A DNA stretch of 64,000 nucleotides from Chitinophagaceae bacterium (GCA_947488765.1 CANLAE010000004.1:1-64000); one strand, 5' to 3'; shown: positions 48,778 through 58,165, counted from the first letter of the stretch. The notes: generated from the sequence alone by a model not told the origin. Program-made: numbers and translations.

Positions 48778-50118
48778 ATGAAACAGAAAAGTTGGATAAT
48801 AATATTATTAATACTTGCCCTTTGCAATGTGGTATTGTATTTCCCTTCTCAATTCTTTTTTTTGAATGACGATTTTATACATCTTGCATTAACCGATGAA
48901 GGCGTTTTTTTTCAGCATCGTTCCATTCGCCCAATTCATGAATTATTGGTAAAGTTTAATTTATTGGTTTGGGGAAAACATGCTTTTGGATTTCATGTTA
49001 CTTCATTAATACTTCATTTTGTTGTTTGTATTCAATTGTTTTTTGTGGGTACTACCATTCTATTAAAGCAGTTTAATGCCAATGCTCATAACGCAAAACA
49101 AGTTTCATTTCTTGGAGTTGCACTTTTTTTAATTTATCCGCAACATACAGAATCATTGACCTGGATTATTGGTGGAGCACCAATACTAGCTGGAATATTT
49201 TTGTTGTTATGTCTGCAAATTTATTATCAAGAAAAATTGAATTTAATTTATTGTCTAGCAGGTTTTATTTTTTTTCTAATTAGTTTATTTACGTACGAAC
49301 AAGGCATTTTATTGCCTATATTTTTATGTCTTTTATTAAAAGGAAAATCACAAGAAAATTATTTTAATAAAAGACTGAAATACGCATTAATACTGCTTTT
49401 TGCAGGGTTTATATACATCATCTCAAGAAAAATAATTACTACCGAAATTGTTGGTAGTTATGAAGGTGGAAATTTCAATATCAGCCATATAGAAGCATTA
49501 GCTGGCAACGTTGTTCGATTATTTTTTCGATTATTTTTAAATCCATCATCTGTTAATTTATTTCTTACTGGAACTATTGTCGTAATGTTATTCGCACTAT
49601 TATTATTGTGGAGATTTAAAAAAATTATTCTCAATTTTCACCTATTGTTTTTTATTTCTATTATTTTTTTATTGATGATTCCAGTTTTTTCATTAGGTAT
49701 TTCTGTTCAGTCATTTGAGTCGGGCAGGTATTTGTATTTACCTTCAATTTTTTTAGTAATGGCATGGAGTAATTTTTTGGTGGAAGCGTATAATTCAAAA
49801 ATTATTTCAAAAAAATGGCTGTTGATTACTTTTTCTTGTTTTTGTTTGTATTGGATTAATGGGAAAATAGTAGGAGCCAATGATTACAAATCAGCTTCTA
49901 TTTACGTAAAAAATACTCACAAAGTTGTTCGGGAACACTTTAATATATCTAACGATACACTGCGTATAGATACACTTCATCTAACAATTCATAAAATTCC
50001 TGTGTTCAGAATGGGGTTTAAACGGGGTATTCAATGGCTAAACCCATTAATTGATACCAATAAAATAGTAATCAATCATTTTAATGACGATATTCTTCCA
50101 AAGAAAAACAAATTCTAA
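48778..50118 (+). CDS. Polytopic membrane protein, possible GT-C glycosyltransferase
   Basis: The 446-residue protein has about ten transmembrane helices. A soluble loop after the first helix contains FFFLNDDFIHLAL, the position where GT-C glycosyltransferases (for example the PMT and TMTC group) have a catalytic Asp-Asp or Asp-Glu. HPQHTESLTWIIGGAP-like wording (YPQHTESLTWIIGGAP) and EQGILLPIFL also resemble that superfamily. The donor would be a lipid-linked sugar. The assignment is at superfamily level only. Confidence 0.65.
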   Translation: MKQKSWIIILLILALCNVVLYFPSQFFFLNDDFIHLALTDEGVFFQHRSIRPIHELLVKFNLLVWGKHAFGFHVTSLILHFVVCIQLFFVGTTILLKQFNANAHNAKQVSFLGVALFLIYPQHTESLTWIIGGAPILAGIFLLLCLQIYYQEKLNLIYCLAGFIFFLISLFTYEQGILLPIFLCLLLKGKSQENYFNKRLKYALILLFAGFIYIISRKIITTEIVGSYEGGNFNISHIEALAGNVVRLFFRLFLNPSSVNLFLTGTIVVMLFALLLLWRFKKIILNFHLLFFISIIFLLMIPVFSLGISVQSFESGRYLYLPSIFLVMAWSNFLVEAYNSKIISKKWLLITFSCFCLYWINGKIVGANDYKSASIYVKNTHKVVREHFNISNDTLRIDTLHLTIHKIPVFRMGFKRGIQWLNPLIDTNKIVINHFNDDILPKKNKF

Positions 50119-50119
50119 T

Positions 50120-50149
50120 TTGGCTATTTAATTTCAAAGCCTATCTTTG
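50120..50149 (+). promoter_or_regulatory. Promoter of rpsU
   Basis: TTG at 50120-50122, 19 bases, then TATCTTTG at 50142-50149, a full consensus match. The predicted mRNA starts a little upstream of the Shine-Dalgarno at 50167. Confidence 0.75.
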
Positions 50150-50166
50150 CCGTCATTTAATCACCC

Positions 50167-50175
50167 AAAGGAGGT
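50167..50175 (+). promoter_or_regulatory. Exceptional Shine-Dalgarno sequence of rpsU
   Basis: AAAGGAGGT is complementary over nine bases to the usual 3' end of 16S rRNA and ends 9 bases before the ATG at 50185. Bacteroidota genes rarely have such a sequence. In this phylum bS21 helps to hide the anti-SD on the ribosome, and an SD on rpsU is known to allow feedback control. Confidence 0.9.
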
Positions 50176-50184
50176 ATATCATTT

Positions 50185-50382
50185 ATGCTTATTATTGATT
50201 CAAAAGACTGCGAAAACATCGACAAGGCACTTAAAAAGTACAAGAAAAAGTTTGAAAAAAGTAAAACTTTATTGCAATTAAGATCTCGCCAAACATTTAC
50301 GAAACCTTCTGTTACAAGAAGAATGCAAGTGTTGAAAGCGATTTACAAGCAGAAACTATCTAGTGGACAATTAGAAGGGTAA
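50185..50382 (+). CDS. rpsU: 30S ribosomal protein bS21
   Basis: The 65-residue protein is bS21: MLIIDSKDCENIDKALKKYK, then KFEKSKTLLQLRSRQTFTK, with the usual basic tail. It is near the 3' end of 16S rRNA on the small subunit. In Bacteroidota bS21, with bS18 and bS6, sequesters the anti-SD. The gene carries a strong SD and a consensus promoter and is followed by xerC and hpf, an order I believe is common in the phylum. Confidence 0.97.
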   Translation: MLIIDSKDCENIDKALKKYKKKFEKSKTLLQLRSRQTFTKPSVTRRMQVLKAIYKQKLSSGQLEG

Positions 50383-50447
50383 TCCCCTTTTTATACCCAT
50401 ATATTATTGAGTAGTCTTTAGTTATTAACTTTAGACTACTTTTTTTT

Positions 50448-51350
50448 ATGGTTATAACCGAACAATATCCTGCTATTTCTACTTTTTTAAACTACTTAAA
50501 GTTTGAAAAAAGATATTCTCAGCATACAATTATTTCTTATGAGAATGATTTAAACCAATTTTTTTCTTATCTATTACACCAATATCCAGATACAACTATT
50601 AATGATGTTAAATCAATGATGGTAAGAAGCTGGTTGGCGCAATTAAAGGGGGAAGAAGATTTAACTGCGAAAAGTATTAACCGCAAAATTTCGGCCTTAA
50701 AATCATTTTTTAAATATCAGATGAAACTTGGGGTATTATTACAAACTCCAATGGGAACAATAGTAGCCCCAAAAATTACGAAGCGTTTACCAAGTTTTAT
50801 TCAGGAAAGTCAGTTAGACACTTTATTTCATCATGTTGAATTTGCAGATAACTGGCAAGGGCGAACAGAAAAATTGGTATTGGATTTGTTTTATGCCACC
50901 GGTATGCGTTTAAGTGAATTGATTCAACTTAAAGAATCTCAAATTGATAGTTCCTACAGGCAAATTAAAGTATTGGGAAAAGGGAATAAAGAACGCATTA
51001 TTCCTGTATCACAACAATTAATTGAAGGCATACAGCAATACATACAAGATAAGCCAATAAAACTAGAAGGAATTTATCATGTATTTATAACTGAAAAAGG
51101 GAAATCACTAAATCCAAGATCAGTTTATGGTTTTGTTAAGAAAAATTTAGGATTGGTTACGACTGCCCAAAAGAAAAGTCCACATACATTGCGACATAGT
51201 TTTGCTACACATTTAATGAATAATGGCGCTGATTTAAATGCTGTAAAAGAGTTATTGGGCCATAGCAGTTTAGCAGCCACACAAGTATATACACATAATA
51301 CCATTGAAAAATTAAAAGAAGTATTTCAGAAAGCACATCCAAAGGCGTAA
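50448..51350 (+). CDS. Tyrosine recombinase XerC/XerD
   Basis: The 300-residue protein has the SAM-like N-terminal core-binding domain (FLNYLKFEKRYSQHTIISYE) and a catalytic domain with the Arg of ATGMRLSELIQL, the HxxR of SPHTLRHSFATHLMNNG, the HSS of LLGHSSLAATQ, and the nucleophilic Tyr of QVYTHN. It matches chromosome-dimer-resolving recombinases and is linked to rpsU. XerC and XerD cannot be told apart. No att or dif-like site was found close by. Confidence 0.93.
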   Translation: MVITEQYPAISTFLNYLKFEKRYSQHTIISYENDLNQFFSYLLHQYPDTTINDVKSMMVRSWLAQLKGEEDLTAKSINRKISALKSFFKYQMKLGVLLQTPMGTIVAPKITKRLPSFIQESQLDTLFHHVEFADNWQGRTEKLVLDLFYATGMRLSELIQLKESQIDSSYRQIKVLGKGNKERIIPVSQQLIEGIQQYIQDKPIKLEGIYHVFITEKGKSLNPRSVYGFVKKNLGLVTTAQKKSPHTLRHSFATHLMNNGADLNAVKELLGHSSLAATQVYTHNTIEKLKEVFQKAHPKA

Positions 51351-51532
51351 TCAAGTGATTTTGATTTGTTAAAATCCGGATAAATCCTTCATTTTTTGGA
51401 TAATAAAATATTGGAACTGTAATTGAATTGCTGTAACTTGTTATTCACAATAATCAATAAATATGCCCTTGACTTTTATTGATTTTATTGTTCATTAAAT
51501 TTATTATTTAACCATTTTAAATTGTAATTATC

Positions 51533-51831
51533 ATGAACGTAAAAATTCAATCAGTACATTTTGATGCAGATCAAAAATTAGTAGATTATGTTTCCGAAAA
51601 AATAGAAAAATTAAAGACTTTTCATGACCGGATTTTGAAAGTAGATGTGTTTTAAAACTTGATAATGTAGTTCATAATATTAAAGACAAAGTTGCTGAAA
51701 TACGTGTCTATGCTCCCAAGCATGATTTCTTTGTAAAAGCTACATCCAAATCTTTTGAAGAAAGTTTTGATAGCGCATTGGATTCTATCTCGAATCAAAT
51801 TATCAGAAAAAAAGAGAAGTTAGCTCCTTAA
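51533..51831 (+). pseudogene. hpf: Ribosome hibernation promoting factor, frameshifted
   Basis: The gene encodes a short HPF/RaiA-type factor of 99 residues if one base is restored. Frame one reads MNVKIQSVHFDADQKLVDYV to KVDVF and then stops (TAA at 51652-51654). A +1 shift continues with KLDNVVHNIKDKVAEIRVYA to the stop at 51829-51831. The break is at the T run 51650-51653, where five T instead of four would give KVDVFLKLDNVV. HPF binds the 30S decoding centre and makes 100S dimers in stationary phase. As written the product is 41 residues and inactive. Both halves are well conserved, so it is either a very recent mutation or an error in the sequence. Confidence 0.88.
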
Positions 51832-51844
51832 TTAATTCATACAT

Positions 51845-51878
51845 AAAAAAAGCCGCAAATTTGTTTGCGGCTTTTTTT
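51845..51878. terminator. Bidirectional intrinsic terminator
   Basis: AAAAAAAGCCGCAAA (51845-51859) and TTTGCGGCTTTTTTT (51864-51878) form a perfect 15-bp stem with a TTTG loop, flanked by A7 and T7. It serves hpf (+) and the outer-membrane gene (-). Confidence 0.95.
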
Positions 51879-51892
51879 ATACAATTGATTTA

Positions 51893-53587
51893 TCAAAATA
51901 AAAATTCTCTTCTGCCAATATTCCACCTGATGCCGGCTGTGACAACTTTTGTTTGAAGTTTGCCGGTTGTTATTCTATCAAAATTTCTTGATAAAAATGA
52001 AACATCAAAAAATAAATTTTCTTTGATTTCGTAACTGGCTAAAAAGGTAAAGATCATACATTTTGCTAAATCTCCAGTTCCAATTTCCCAACCATAATCT
52101 GTAGTTCTTTTTTGGTTAAAACTGAATACGCTACTCCCAAAATTTTGAAGTACACCTTGCTTTAAACTATCCAAACCTTGTTTGTAATAAATCACTTTTG
52201 CTTCCAAAAATAATTTAGGTAAGGGTTGATATTTTACAATGGTTACATACTCTTTAAAATTTGCTCCCAAAGGATGTGCCAATTGCTGATTGTAATGATT
52301 GTAACTGGTAAATGAATCTGTGCATGAGTAAGTGAAAGGCCTTACTGCATTGGTTTCCGCTTGAAGATCTAAATTTTTAATACCTAAAACATCAATGTAT
52401 TTAAAACCCAATTGGTAACCAAATTTGTTGCCCCACCAATTATTTTTCAGTTCATTTATTTTCAATCGATCAATCATCATTTGATGATAAATTTGAATTT
52501 TCTTTGCCGCATTAAATTTAATATCAAAGCCCGTATACTTTTTATCATCAATTCTTTTTTCACTTTTACTTGGAATGTTTACAAAAATGATTGGATTGAA
52601 TAATGGCAAACTCATTGCATCTGTTTTGCCTAATATTACACCATCAAATAAGCCAATGTTTAGCCACTTAGTTGCGTTGTAACTCAAATAACTTATTCTG
52701 CTATATTTTCTTGGATAAATTCTATCAGTCCCAGCAATCCGTTGCGCCACTAACTCCATGAATAAGTTTTGGTAATTGAATTTACCAAAATGAGTATTTA
52801 CTTTTAAGAACATTGCATTCGTGCTGAAATCACTTAACAGCAAACTTCTGTAACCATTGCCAATAAAGTTTCTGTCATATCCCAATTGCATATCCATGTA
52901 ACTATTAGCCTTCCATGTAACCCCACCTCTTACATCAAAATAGTCGGAAGCATTTGTTTTAAAATATTTAATGTAGCCGGCACCCGGAACTGCAATATTA
53001 TTATTAACGTAGCTTCTTACATAGTCAGGTTGTCTTTCCTGATTTTCTGTGAAATAAAAATAAAATCCAATTTTTGAATTGATATTACCACGCATTGAAA
53101 CACCTCTTTGATTAATGAAAGTGCTTTGTGTATTGCCACCTTTACTTCCTTGTTGATACTGAATGATAGGGTTTACAATTAATCGGAAATCTTCTTTTTT
53201 TAAGTCAACCATGTTTGCTTTTGAAAGATAGAAATTTTTTAGGATTGGGTGCTTACTTGAAAAATTACTTTTCATTTTACTCCACTCACTATTAGCCATC
53301 AACATACTTTGTATATTGTGATAGTCAATATTTGAAAGCCCTTGTTTTGCTGCGCTATTATCACTGTTGTGCAAACTATCTAATTTTTCAGCTTCTCTTA
53401 TTACATCTCTTCTGTTGTAGGGTTTAATACCTGAAAATGTAAAATAATTTGTCCTCGTTTTAATTTCCAATCTGTTTAAAAGAATTTCTTCTTTACCACC
53501 AGGAATAAAATAAGTAGTTTGAGATTGAACTGCTAACGGTATAACAAAATTCAGTAAAATCAATAATTTATGTATGGTAATTTTCAT
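51893..53587 (-). CDS. Predicted outer-membrane beta-barrel protein, paralogue 1
   Basis: The 564-residue protein has a signal peptide (MKITIHKLLILLNFVIPLAVQSQ), an N-terminal extension of about 120 residues, and then many amphipathic strands ending in WNIGRREFLF, a C-terminal aromatic as in outer-membrane barrels. The motif GYDRNFIGNGYRSLLLSDFS is shared with the next gene. Similar wording occurs in proteins annotated RemB- or Wzi-like in Bacteroidota, so a surface-polysaccharide or motility role is possible but unproved. Confidence 0.72.
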   Translation of the reverse strand: MKITIHKLLILLNFVIPLAVQSQTTYFIPGGKEEILLNRLEIKTRTNYFTFSGIKPYNRRDVIREAEKLDSLHNSDNSAAKQGLSNIDYHNIQSMLMANSEWSKMKSNFSSKHPILKNFYLSKANMVDLKKEDFRLIVNPIIQYQQGSKGGNTQSTFINQRGVSMRGNINSKIGFYFYFTENQERQPDYVRSYVNNNIAVPGAGYIKYFKTNASDYFDVRGGVTWKANSYMDMQLGYDRNFIGNGYRSLLLSDFSTNAMFLKVNTHFGKFNYQNLFMELVAQRIAGTDRIYPRKYSRISYLSYNATKWLNIGLFDGVILGKTDAMSLPLFNPIIFVNIPSKSEKRIDDKKYTGFDIKFNAAKKIQIYHQMMIDRLKINELKNNWWGNKFGYQLGFKYIDVLGIKNLDLQAETNAVRPFTYSCTDSFTSYNHYNQQLAHPLGANFKEYVTIVKYQPLPKLFLEAKVIYYKQGLDSLKQGVLQNFGSSVFSFNQKRTTDYGWEIGTGDLAKCMIFTFLASYEIKENLFFDVSFLSRNFDRITTGKLQTKVVTAGIRWNIGRREFLF

Positions 53588-53598
53588 TACTAATGGTA

Positions 53599-55275
53599 TT
53601 AAAATTCAAAAGTTCTTTTGTTGATATTCCATCTAAATCCAAATGAGTACATCGTGGTATTTTCAGCAGCACCAATTACCAGTTTGTAATTTCTTACTGC
53701 AATTGAAGCATCAAGAAATAAATTATTTCTCAATTCATATGAAGCGTTGGCACTAATAAAAGTGCAAGTGGCTTTGTTGCCCGAACCAATTTCATAACCA
53801 TAATTTTTTTCAATACCTGTGATTGGATCTTTGTATCTATTTCTGTAATCAATTAAAATATTATTGCCAAAGTTTCTACCTGCTATATCTTGACCTTGAT
53901 AATAATAAATTAGCTTGCCTTCAAGAAATAATTTTTGTATGGGTTGATATCTTACTACTAAAATATATTCCTGAAAACCTGCTCCCAAAGGATGTGCAAG
54001 TGCAATGTTATTGTTGCTGTAATTAGAAACAGAATCATAGTGTGTGTACATGAAAGGCCTGCTTCTGTTGCTTTCCAACTGAACATCCATATTTTTAATA
54101 TTGAAAGCGTCAATATATTTTAAGCCCAATTGGTAACCGTATTTATTAGCCCACCAGCCATTATTTGCTTTGATTTCCGACAACTTAAATTCATCTAATA
54201 CCAATTGCCCATATACCTGATAGCGTTGTTTAATATTGGCTTTAAAATTTAATCCTACTAATGCATTATCCGGACTTCCACTTTGTTGTTCCATGGCTCT
54301 CAAAAAAGTAAATGGCTGAATATAATTTAGCTCAAACTGTTTTTCTCTTCCAAAAACAACTGCATCAAAAATGCCTACATTCAACCATTTTGTTGCATTG
54401 ATACTAAGTGTATTAATGCGTAAATACTTTTTCTTGTTAGATTCATTTATAATTCCATATTGAGGAGTTAATTGCATATATAAATTCTCGAAATTGAATT
54501 TCCACAGTCTTGTGTTGAGTTTCAAAAAAAGTGAATTACCGCTAAAATCACTCAACATCAAACTCCTCATTCCATTACCAATAAAATTGCGGTCATACCC
54601 AAACTGAACATCAATAAGTTTTGCTAGTGTAAAATTCATTGAACCTCTAAAGTCTATATAATTGACTGTTGTGCTATCCTTTAAAGTGTAATTACTAAAT
54701 CCTGGAATCGCTCTGTATTTGTTGGTAAACTGTCTTACATAGTAAGGATTTCGTTCCTGATTACTTGTTAAAAATAATTGAACCCCAATCTTCTTTCCAA
54801 TGATTGCCCGTGAATTGATACCGGCACTTACTAAAAATTGTTGCTTTGGATTAATACTTTCAAATCCATGACGGTATTGAATTGCGGGGTTTATTGCTAG
54901 ATATAAATTGGACTTATTTACTTCGATTAAATTATAATTATTTTTTTTATTGATTACTGAACTGTTACTCAATCCGTATGCTTGATATTCTTGTAAAAAT
55001 TCATGTAAGTTCTTTTTATCAATTTCAGTTAATTTAGTGTATTGTTGATTATTTAAATTTAACAAGCTGTCGGATGCTGCAACTTCCTGTACCATCAACC
55101 TCGCATTCAATGGTTTTTGGTAAGAACTGTTCAACCCTTGTCGTCTTGTTTTAATTTCCAGTTTGTCTAAAAAAATTTCACTTTTACTTCCCTGCGGAAT
55201 GTAGTAGGTTTGTGCTAATGAATCAAGCGGAAGTAATAGTAATATTACTTTGCAAAGCGTTTTAAAAAAGTTCAT
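53599..55275 (-). CDS. Predicted outer-membrane beta-barrel protein, paralogue 2
   Basis: The 558-residue protein starts at 55275 (MNFFKTLCKVILLLLPLDSL as signal peptide); an in-frame start at 55356 would precede the signal with an unlikely hydrophobic stretch and overlap the dihydroorotase gene. It shares the architecture and many motifs of its downstream neighbour, including IPQGSKSEIFLDKLEIKTR versus IPGGKEEILLNRLEIKTR and GYDRNFIGNGMRSLMLSDFS. The two lie 11 bases apart, so they are products of tandem duplication and probably one transcript. Role unknown, with RemB/Wzi-like as the best guess. Confidence 0.72.
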   Translation of the reverse strand: MNFFKTLCKVILLLLPLDSLAQTYYIPQGSKSEIFLDKLEIKTRRQGLNSSYQKPLNARLMVQEVAASDSLLNLNNQQYTKLTEIDKKNLHEFLQEYQAYGLSNSSVINKKNNYNLIEVNKSNLYLAINPAIQYRHGFESINPKQQFLVSAGINSRAIIGKKIGVQLFLTSNQERNPYYVRQFTNKYRAIPGFSNYTLKDSTTVNYIDFRGSMNFTLAKLIDVQFGYDRNFIGNGMRSLMLSDFSGNSLFLKLNTRLWKFNFENLYMQLTPQYGIINESNKKKYLRINTLSINATKWLNVGIFDAVVFGREKQFELNYIQPFTFLRAMEQQSGSPDNALVGLNFKANIKQRYQVYGQLVLDEFKLSEIKANNGWWANKYGYQLGLKYIDAFNIKNMDVQLESNRSRPFMYTHYDSVSNYSNNNIALAHPLGAGFQEYILVVRYQPIQKLFLEGKLIYYYQGQDIAGRNFGNNILIDYRNRYKDPITGIEKNYGYEIGSGNKATCTFISANASYELRNNLFLDASIAVRNYKLVIGAAENTTMYSFGFRWNINKRTFEF

Positions 55276-55308
55276 AGTATTTAATTCAAAATAACCCAAA
55301 AATATAGT

Positions 55309-56700
55309 ATGAGTAATTACATCATTAAAGATACAACCATTATAAACGAAGGACAAAGGATTAGTGGGGATGTGTTGATAAAAAACAATCGTATCGAAAG
55401 AGTAGGTGGAGTTATCAACACCGCTTATGCAATCAATGAAATAAATGCTAGTAATCAGTTTTTACTTCCGGGTTGTATTGATGATCAGGTGCATTTCAGA
55501 GAGCCCGGACTAACACACAAAGCAACGATTGCAACCGAAGCAAAAGCAGCAGTAGCAGGTGGTGTAACTAGTTTTATGGAAATGCCCAATACCAATCCAC
55601 CCGCATTTTCTCATGATTTATTAGAAGAAAAATACCATATCGCTTCTCAATCATCACTTGCTAATTACTCTTTTTATATGGGTACTAGTAATGATAATTA
55701 TGAAGCTGTTATGCAAACCAATCAAAAGAAAAATGATGTTTGTGGTATTAAAATTTTTATGGGTTCTTCTACTGGAAATTTATTGGTAGATAGTCCGTTG
55801 GTTTTGGATAAAATTTTTGCAGGTAGTGAATTGTTAATAGCTACGCATTGTGAAGATGAGCAGACTATTAAAAATAATTTCACATCTTTGAAAGCTACCA
55901 AACCTTTTTTAGAACCTGCTGATCATCCCATAATTCGTAATGCTGAAGGTTGTTTTGAAAGTAGTTTTAAAGCCATTCAGTTTGCTAAAAAATATGATAC
56001 TCGTTTACATATTTTACACATCAGCACCGAAAGAGAATTGCAATTGTTTGGTAATTTATTGCCGCTGGAACAAAAAAGAATTACAGCAGAAGTTTGTGTA
56101 CATCATTTGCATTTCACTGCAGATGATTATGGAACATTGGGTAATCAAATTAAATGCAATCCTGCAATTAAATCACCAAATAACAAAGAAGCCTTATGGG
56201 CAGCTTTGCTAGATGATCGTTTAGATGTAATTGCTACAGACCACGCCCCACATACGTTAGCTGAGAAAGGATTGTACAGAGAGGGTAATCGAATATTATC
56301 AATTGCCAAAGCAGGCGAAGACCGATACGAACATGCACACGCAGGATTGCCTTTGGTTCAACATGCTTTATTGTTGATGTTGCATTATGTAAAACAAGGA
56401 AAAATTCCTTTAGAAAAAGTAGTTGAAAAAATGAGTCATGCAGTCGCTACATGTTTTCAAATTAAAGAACGTGGCTTTATCAGAGAAGGATATTTCGCTG
56501 ATCTTGTGATGGTAGATATGAATAAGCCAACAACCATTCAGCAAGAAAATATTTTATATAAATGTGGCTGGAGTCCATTGGAAAATTTCACAGCTCCTGC
56601 AAAAATTACCCGTACATTCATTAATGGAAATATGGTGTATGATAATGGCACTTGGAATGAAGCAACAATGGGCATGAGAATGAAATTTGATAGGGCATAA
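55309..56700 (+). CDS. pyrC: Dihydroorotase
   Basis: The 463-residue amidohydrolase has the metal-binding DDQVHFREPGLTHKATI motif, the MEMPNTNPP loop, LHILHISTERELQLF with paired His, and ATDHAPHTLAEKG with the catalytic Asp. It closes carbamoyl-aspartate to dihydroorotate in pyrimidine synthesis. Some relatives are hydantoinase-like, but the REPG and TDHAPH motifs favour dihydroorotase. It is divergent from the outer-membrane genes. Confidence 0.9.
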   Translation: MSNYIIKDTTIINEGQRISGDVLIKNNRIERVGGVINTAYAINEINASNQFLLPGCIDDQVHFREPGLTHKATIATEAKAAVAGGVTSFMEMPNTNPPAFSHDLLEEKYHIASQSSLANYSFYMGTSNDNYEAVMQTNQKKNDVCGIKIFMGSSTGNLLVDSPLVLDKIFAGSELLIATHCEDEQTIKNNFTSLKATKPFLEPADHPIIRNAEGCFESSFKAIQFAKKYDTRLHILHISTERELQLFGNLLPLEQKRITAEVCVHHLHFTADDYGTLGNQIKCNPAIKSPNNKEALWAALLDDRLDVIATDHAPHTLAEKGLYREGNRILSIAKAGEDRYEHAHAGLPLVQHALLLMLHYVKQGKIPLEKVVEKMSHAVATCFQIKERGFIREGYFADLVMVDMNKPTTIQQENILYKCGWSPLENFTAPAKITRTFINGNMVYDNGTWNEATMGMRMKFDRA

Positions 56701-56733
56701 AACGAAAAATATTTTCTCTATTAATAATTGAAC

Positions 56734-58047
56734 ATGCTGGCAGATAAAACAACACTGAGCGATTTATCCATTTTTGAAAGTGAAGAAGAACTATCTGTTT
56801 TTCATCACCTCAATCACACGCATACCAATCAGGGAAGAGATTATTTGTGGCATATCCTCAACAATCCATTACCAAATGTTCTTTTAATCCATGATGTACA
56901 AAATTTAATCAAACACATACAAACTGTTGCGGCAAAATGGCCTAATACCATTACCAATGGGACAATAATGGTGATTGAAAAGTTTTATGATACACCCATC
57001 AGTCCATATCCCAAAAACAAAAATGAAGTTGAAAGTTTATTCTATAAGTTATTTAACAAGTTCGATTATTCGCTTAGTAAATACTCTGTAGAACATGCTA
57101 TCAGTTTTATTAATGGAATATATCAACTAGCAAATCTTCTGAACCAATCTGATAGCAAAAAATTACAACATTGGGTAGATGCAATGCTTGAAAAATTCAA
57201 TCATCATTTGGTGCAGCAAATGTTGCAATTAGATGCTAAATCTATTTTACAACCCTACCAAATATTACAATATGCTCATTTTTTTCGCCACAATTTCAAG
57301 CATGAAATCAATGAGTTGATTGATTTGTACAGCCAGCTCGATGCTTATTTAAGTTTGGCAATTGCTTGTAATAAAAACCATTATACATTTCCTGTTTTAC
57401 ACCAATCCGAAACGCCTTTTATCGATGCTGAAAAAATGTACCACCCATTGCTGCAAAGCCCTGTCAGCTATGATGTACAGCTGATGAAAGAAAAGAATTT
57501 TCTTTTTTTAACAGGTGCTAATATGGCGGGTAAAAGTACATTTATCAAAACAGTAGGAGTGAGTGTTTATTTGGCTCATATAGGCATGGGTGTGCCTGCA
57601 CAAAAGATGGAGTTGAGTTTTTTTGACGGACTGTTAAGCAACATTCATGTTTCGGATAATATTATGAAAGGCGAGAGTTATTTTTTCAATGAAGTGCATC
57701 GTATAAAAAGTACTATTGAAAAAATAAGTGATGGAAAAAATTGGTTGATATTAATTGATGAATTATTTAAAGGCACCAACATACAAGATGCTATGAAGTG
57801 CAGTACGGCTGTAATTGAAGGCTTTTGTAAAATGAGCAATGCCTTATTTGTTTTGTCAACTCACTTGTATGAAATTGCAGAAGATTTACAAAAACACAAC
57901 AACATACAATTCAAATATTTTGAAACTTCAGTGAACAACAATCAATTATTGTTCAGCTATGAATTAAAAGAAGGAATCAGTAATGACCGCCTTGGCTATC
58001 TTATTTTACAACGAGAAGGAGTAGTACAGTTATTAAATAATTTATAA
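56734..58047 (+). CDS. MutS-related ATPase lacking mismatch-recognition domains
   Basis: The 437-residue protein (ATG at 56734; a TTG two codons earlier is less likely) corresponds to the core and ATPase domains of MutS. A helical region of about 240 residues precedes Walker A TGANMAGKSTFIKTVG, then SYFFNEVHRIKSTIE, Walker B WLILIDELFKGTNIQDA and the H-loop VLSTHLYEIA. The N-terminal mismatch-binding domain is absent, so it is not a canonical repair MutS. Such short MutS-like proteins are common in Bacteroidota, and their role is unknown. Confidence 0.85.
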   Translation: MLADKTTLSDLSIFESEEELSVFHHLNHTHTNQGRDYLWHILNNPLPNVLLIHDVQNLIKHIQTVAAKWPNTITNGTIMVIEKFYDTPISPYPKNKNEVESLFYKLFNKFDYSLSKYSVEHAISFINGIYQLANLLNQSDSKKLQHWVDAMLEKFNHHLVQQMLQLDAKSILQPYQILQYAHFFRHNFKHEINELIDLYSQLDAYLSLAIACNKNHYTFPVLHQSETPFIDAEKMYHPLLQSPVSYDVQLMKEKNFLFLTGANMAGKSTFIKTVGVSVYLAHIGMGVPAQKMELSFFDGLLSNIHVSDNIMKGESYFFNEVHRIKSTIEKISDGKNWLILIDELFKGTNIQDAMKCSTAVIEGFCKMSNALFVLSTHLYEIAEDLQKHNNIQFKYFETSVNNNQLLFSYELKEGISNDRLGYLILQREGVVQLLNNL

Positions 58048-58079
58048 TTATATTTTTGGGGCAATCAATTGTAACGCAA

Positions 58080-58165
58080 TATTCATATGTATTTGAGGCT
58101 TTTCGCATGTAGTCCTCACAAAGCTCCGGGCTACTTTGCTGCAATCCCCCTGCCTTTGAACTTTA
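58080..58165 (-). repeat. Dispersed intergenic repeat, family 2, copy 1
   Basis: On the minus strand it reads AAAGGCAGGGGGATTGCAGC, then AAAGTAGCCCGGAGCTTTG and ACTACATGCGAAAAGCC. It resembles the copies near 59505 and 61578. Confidence 0.65.

Noticed and set aside
51351-51532. tRNA genes, often found near hpf in this phylum
   Set aside because: No cloverleaf or TPsiC-like GGTTCGAAT sequence was seen here or between hpf and the next gene.
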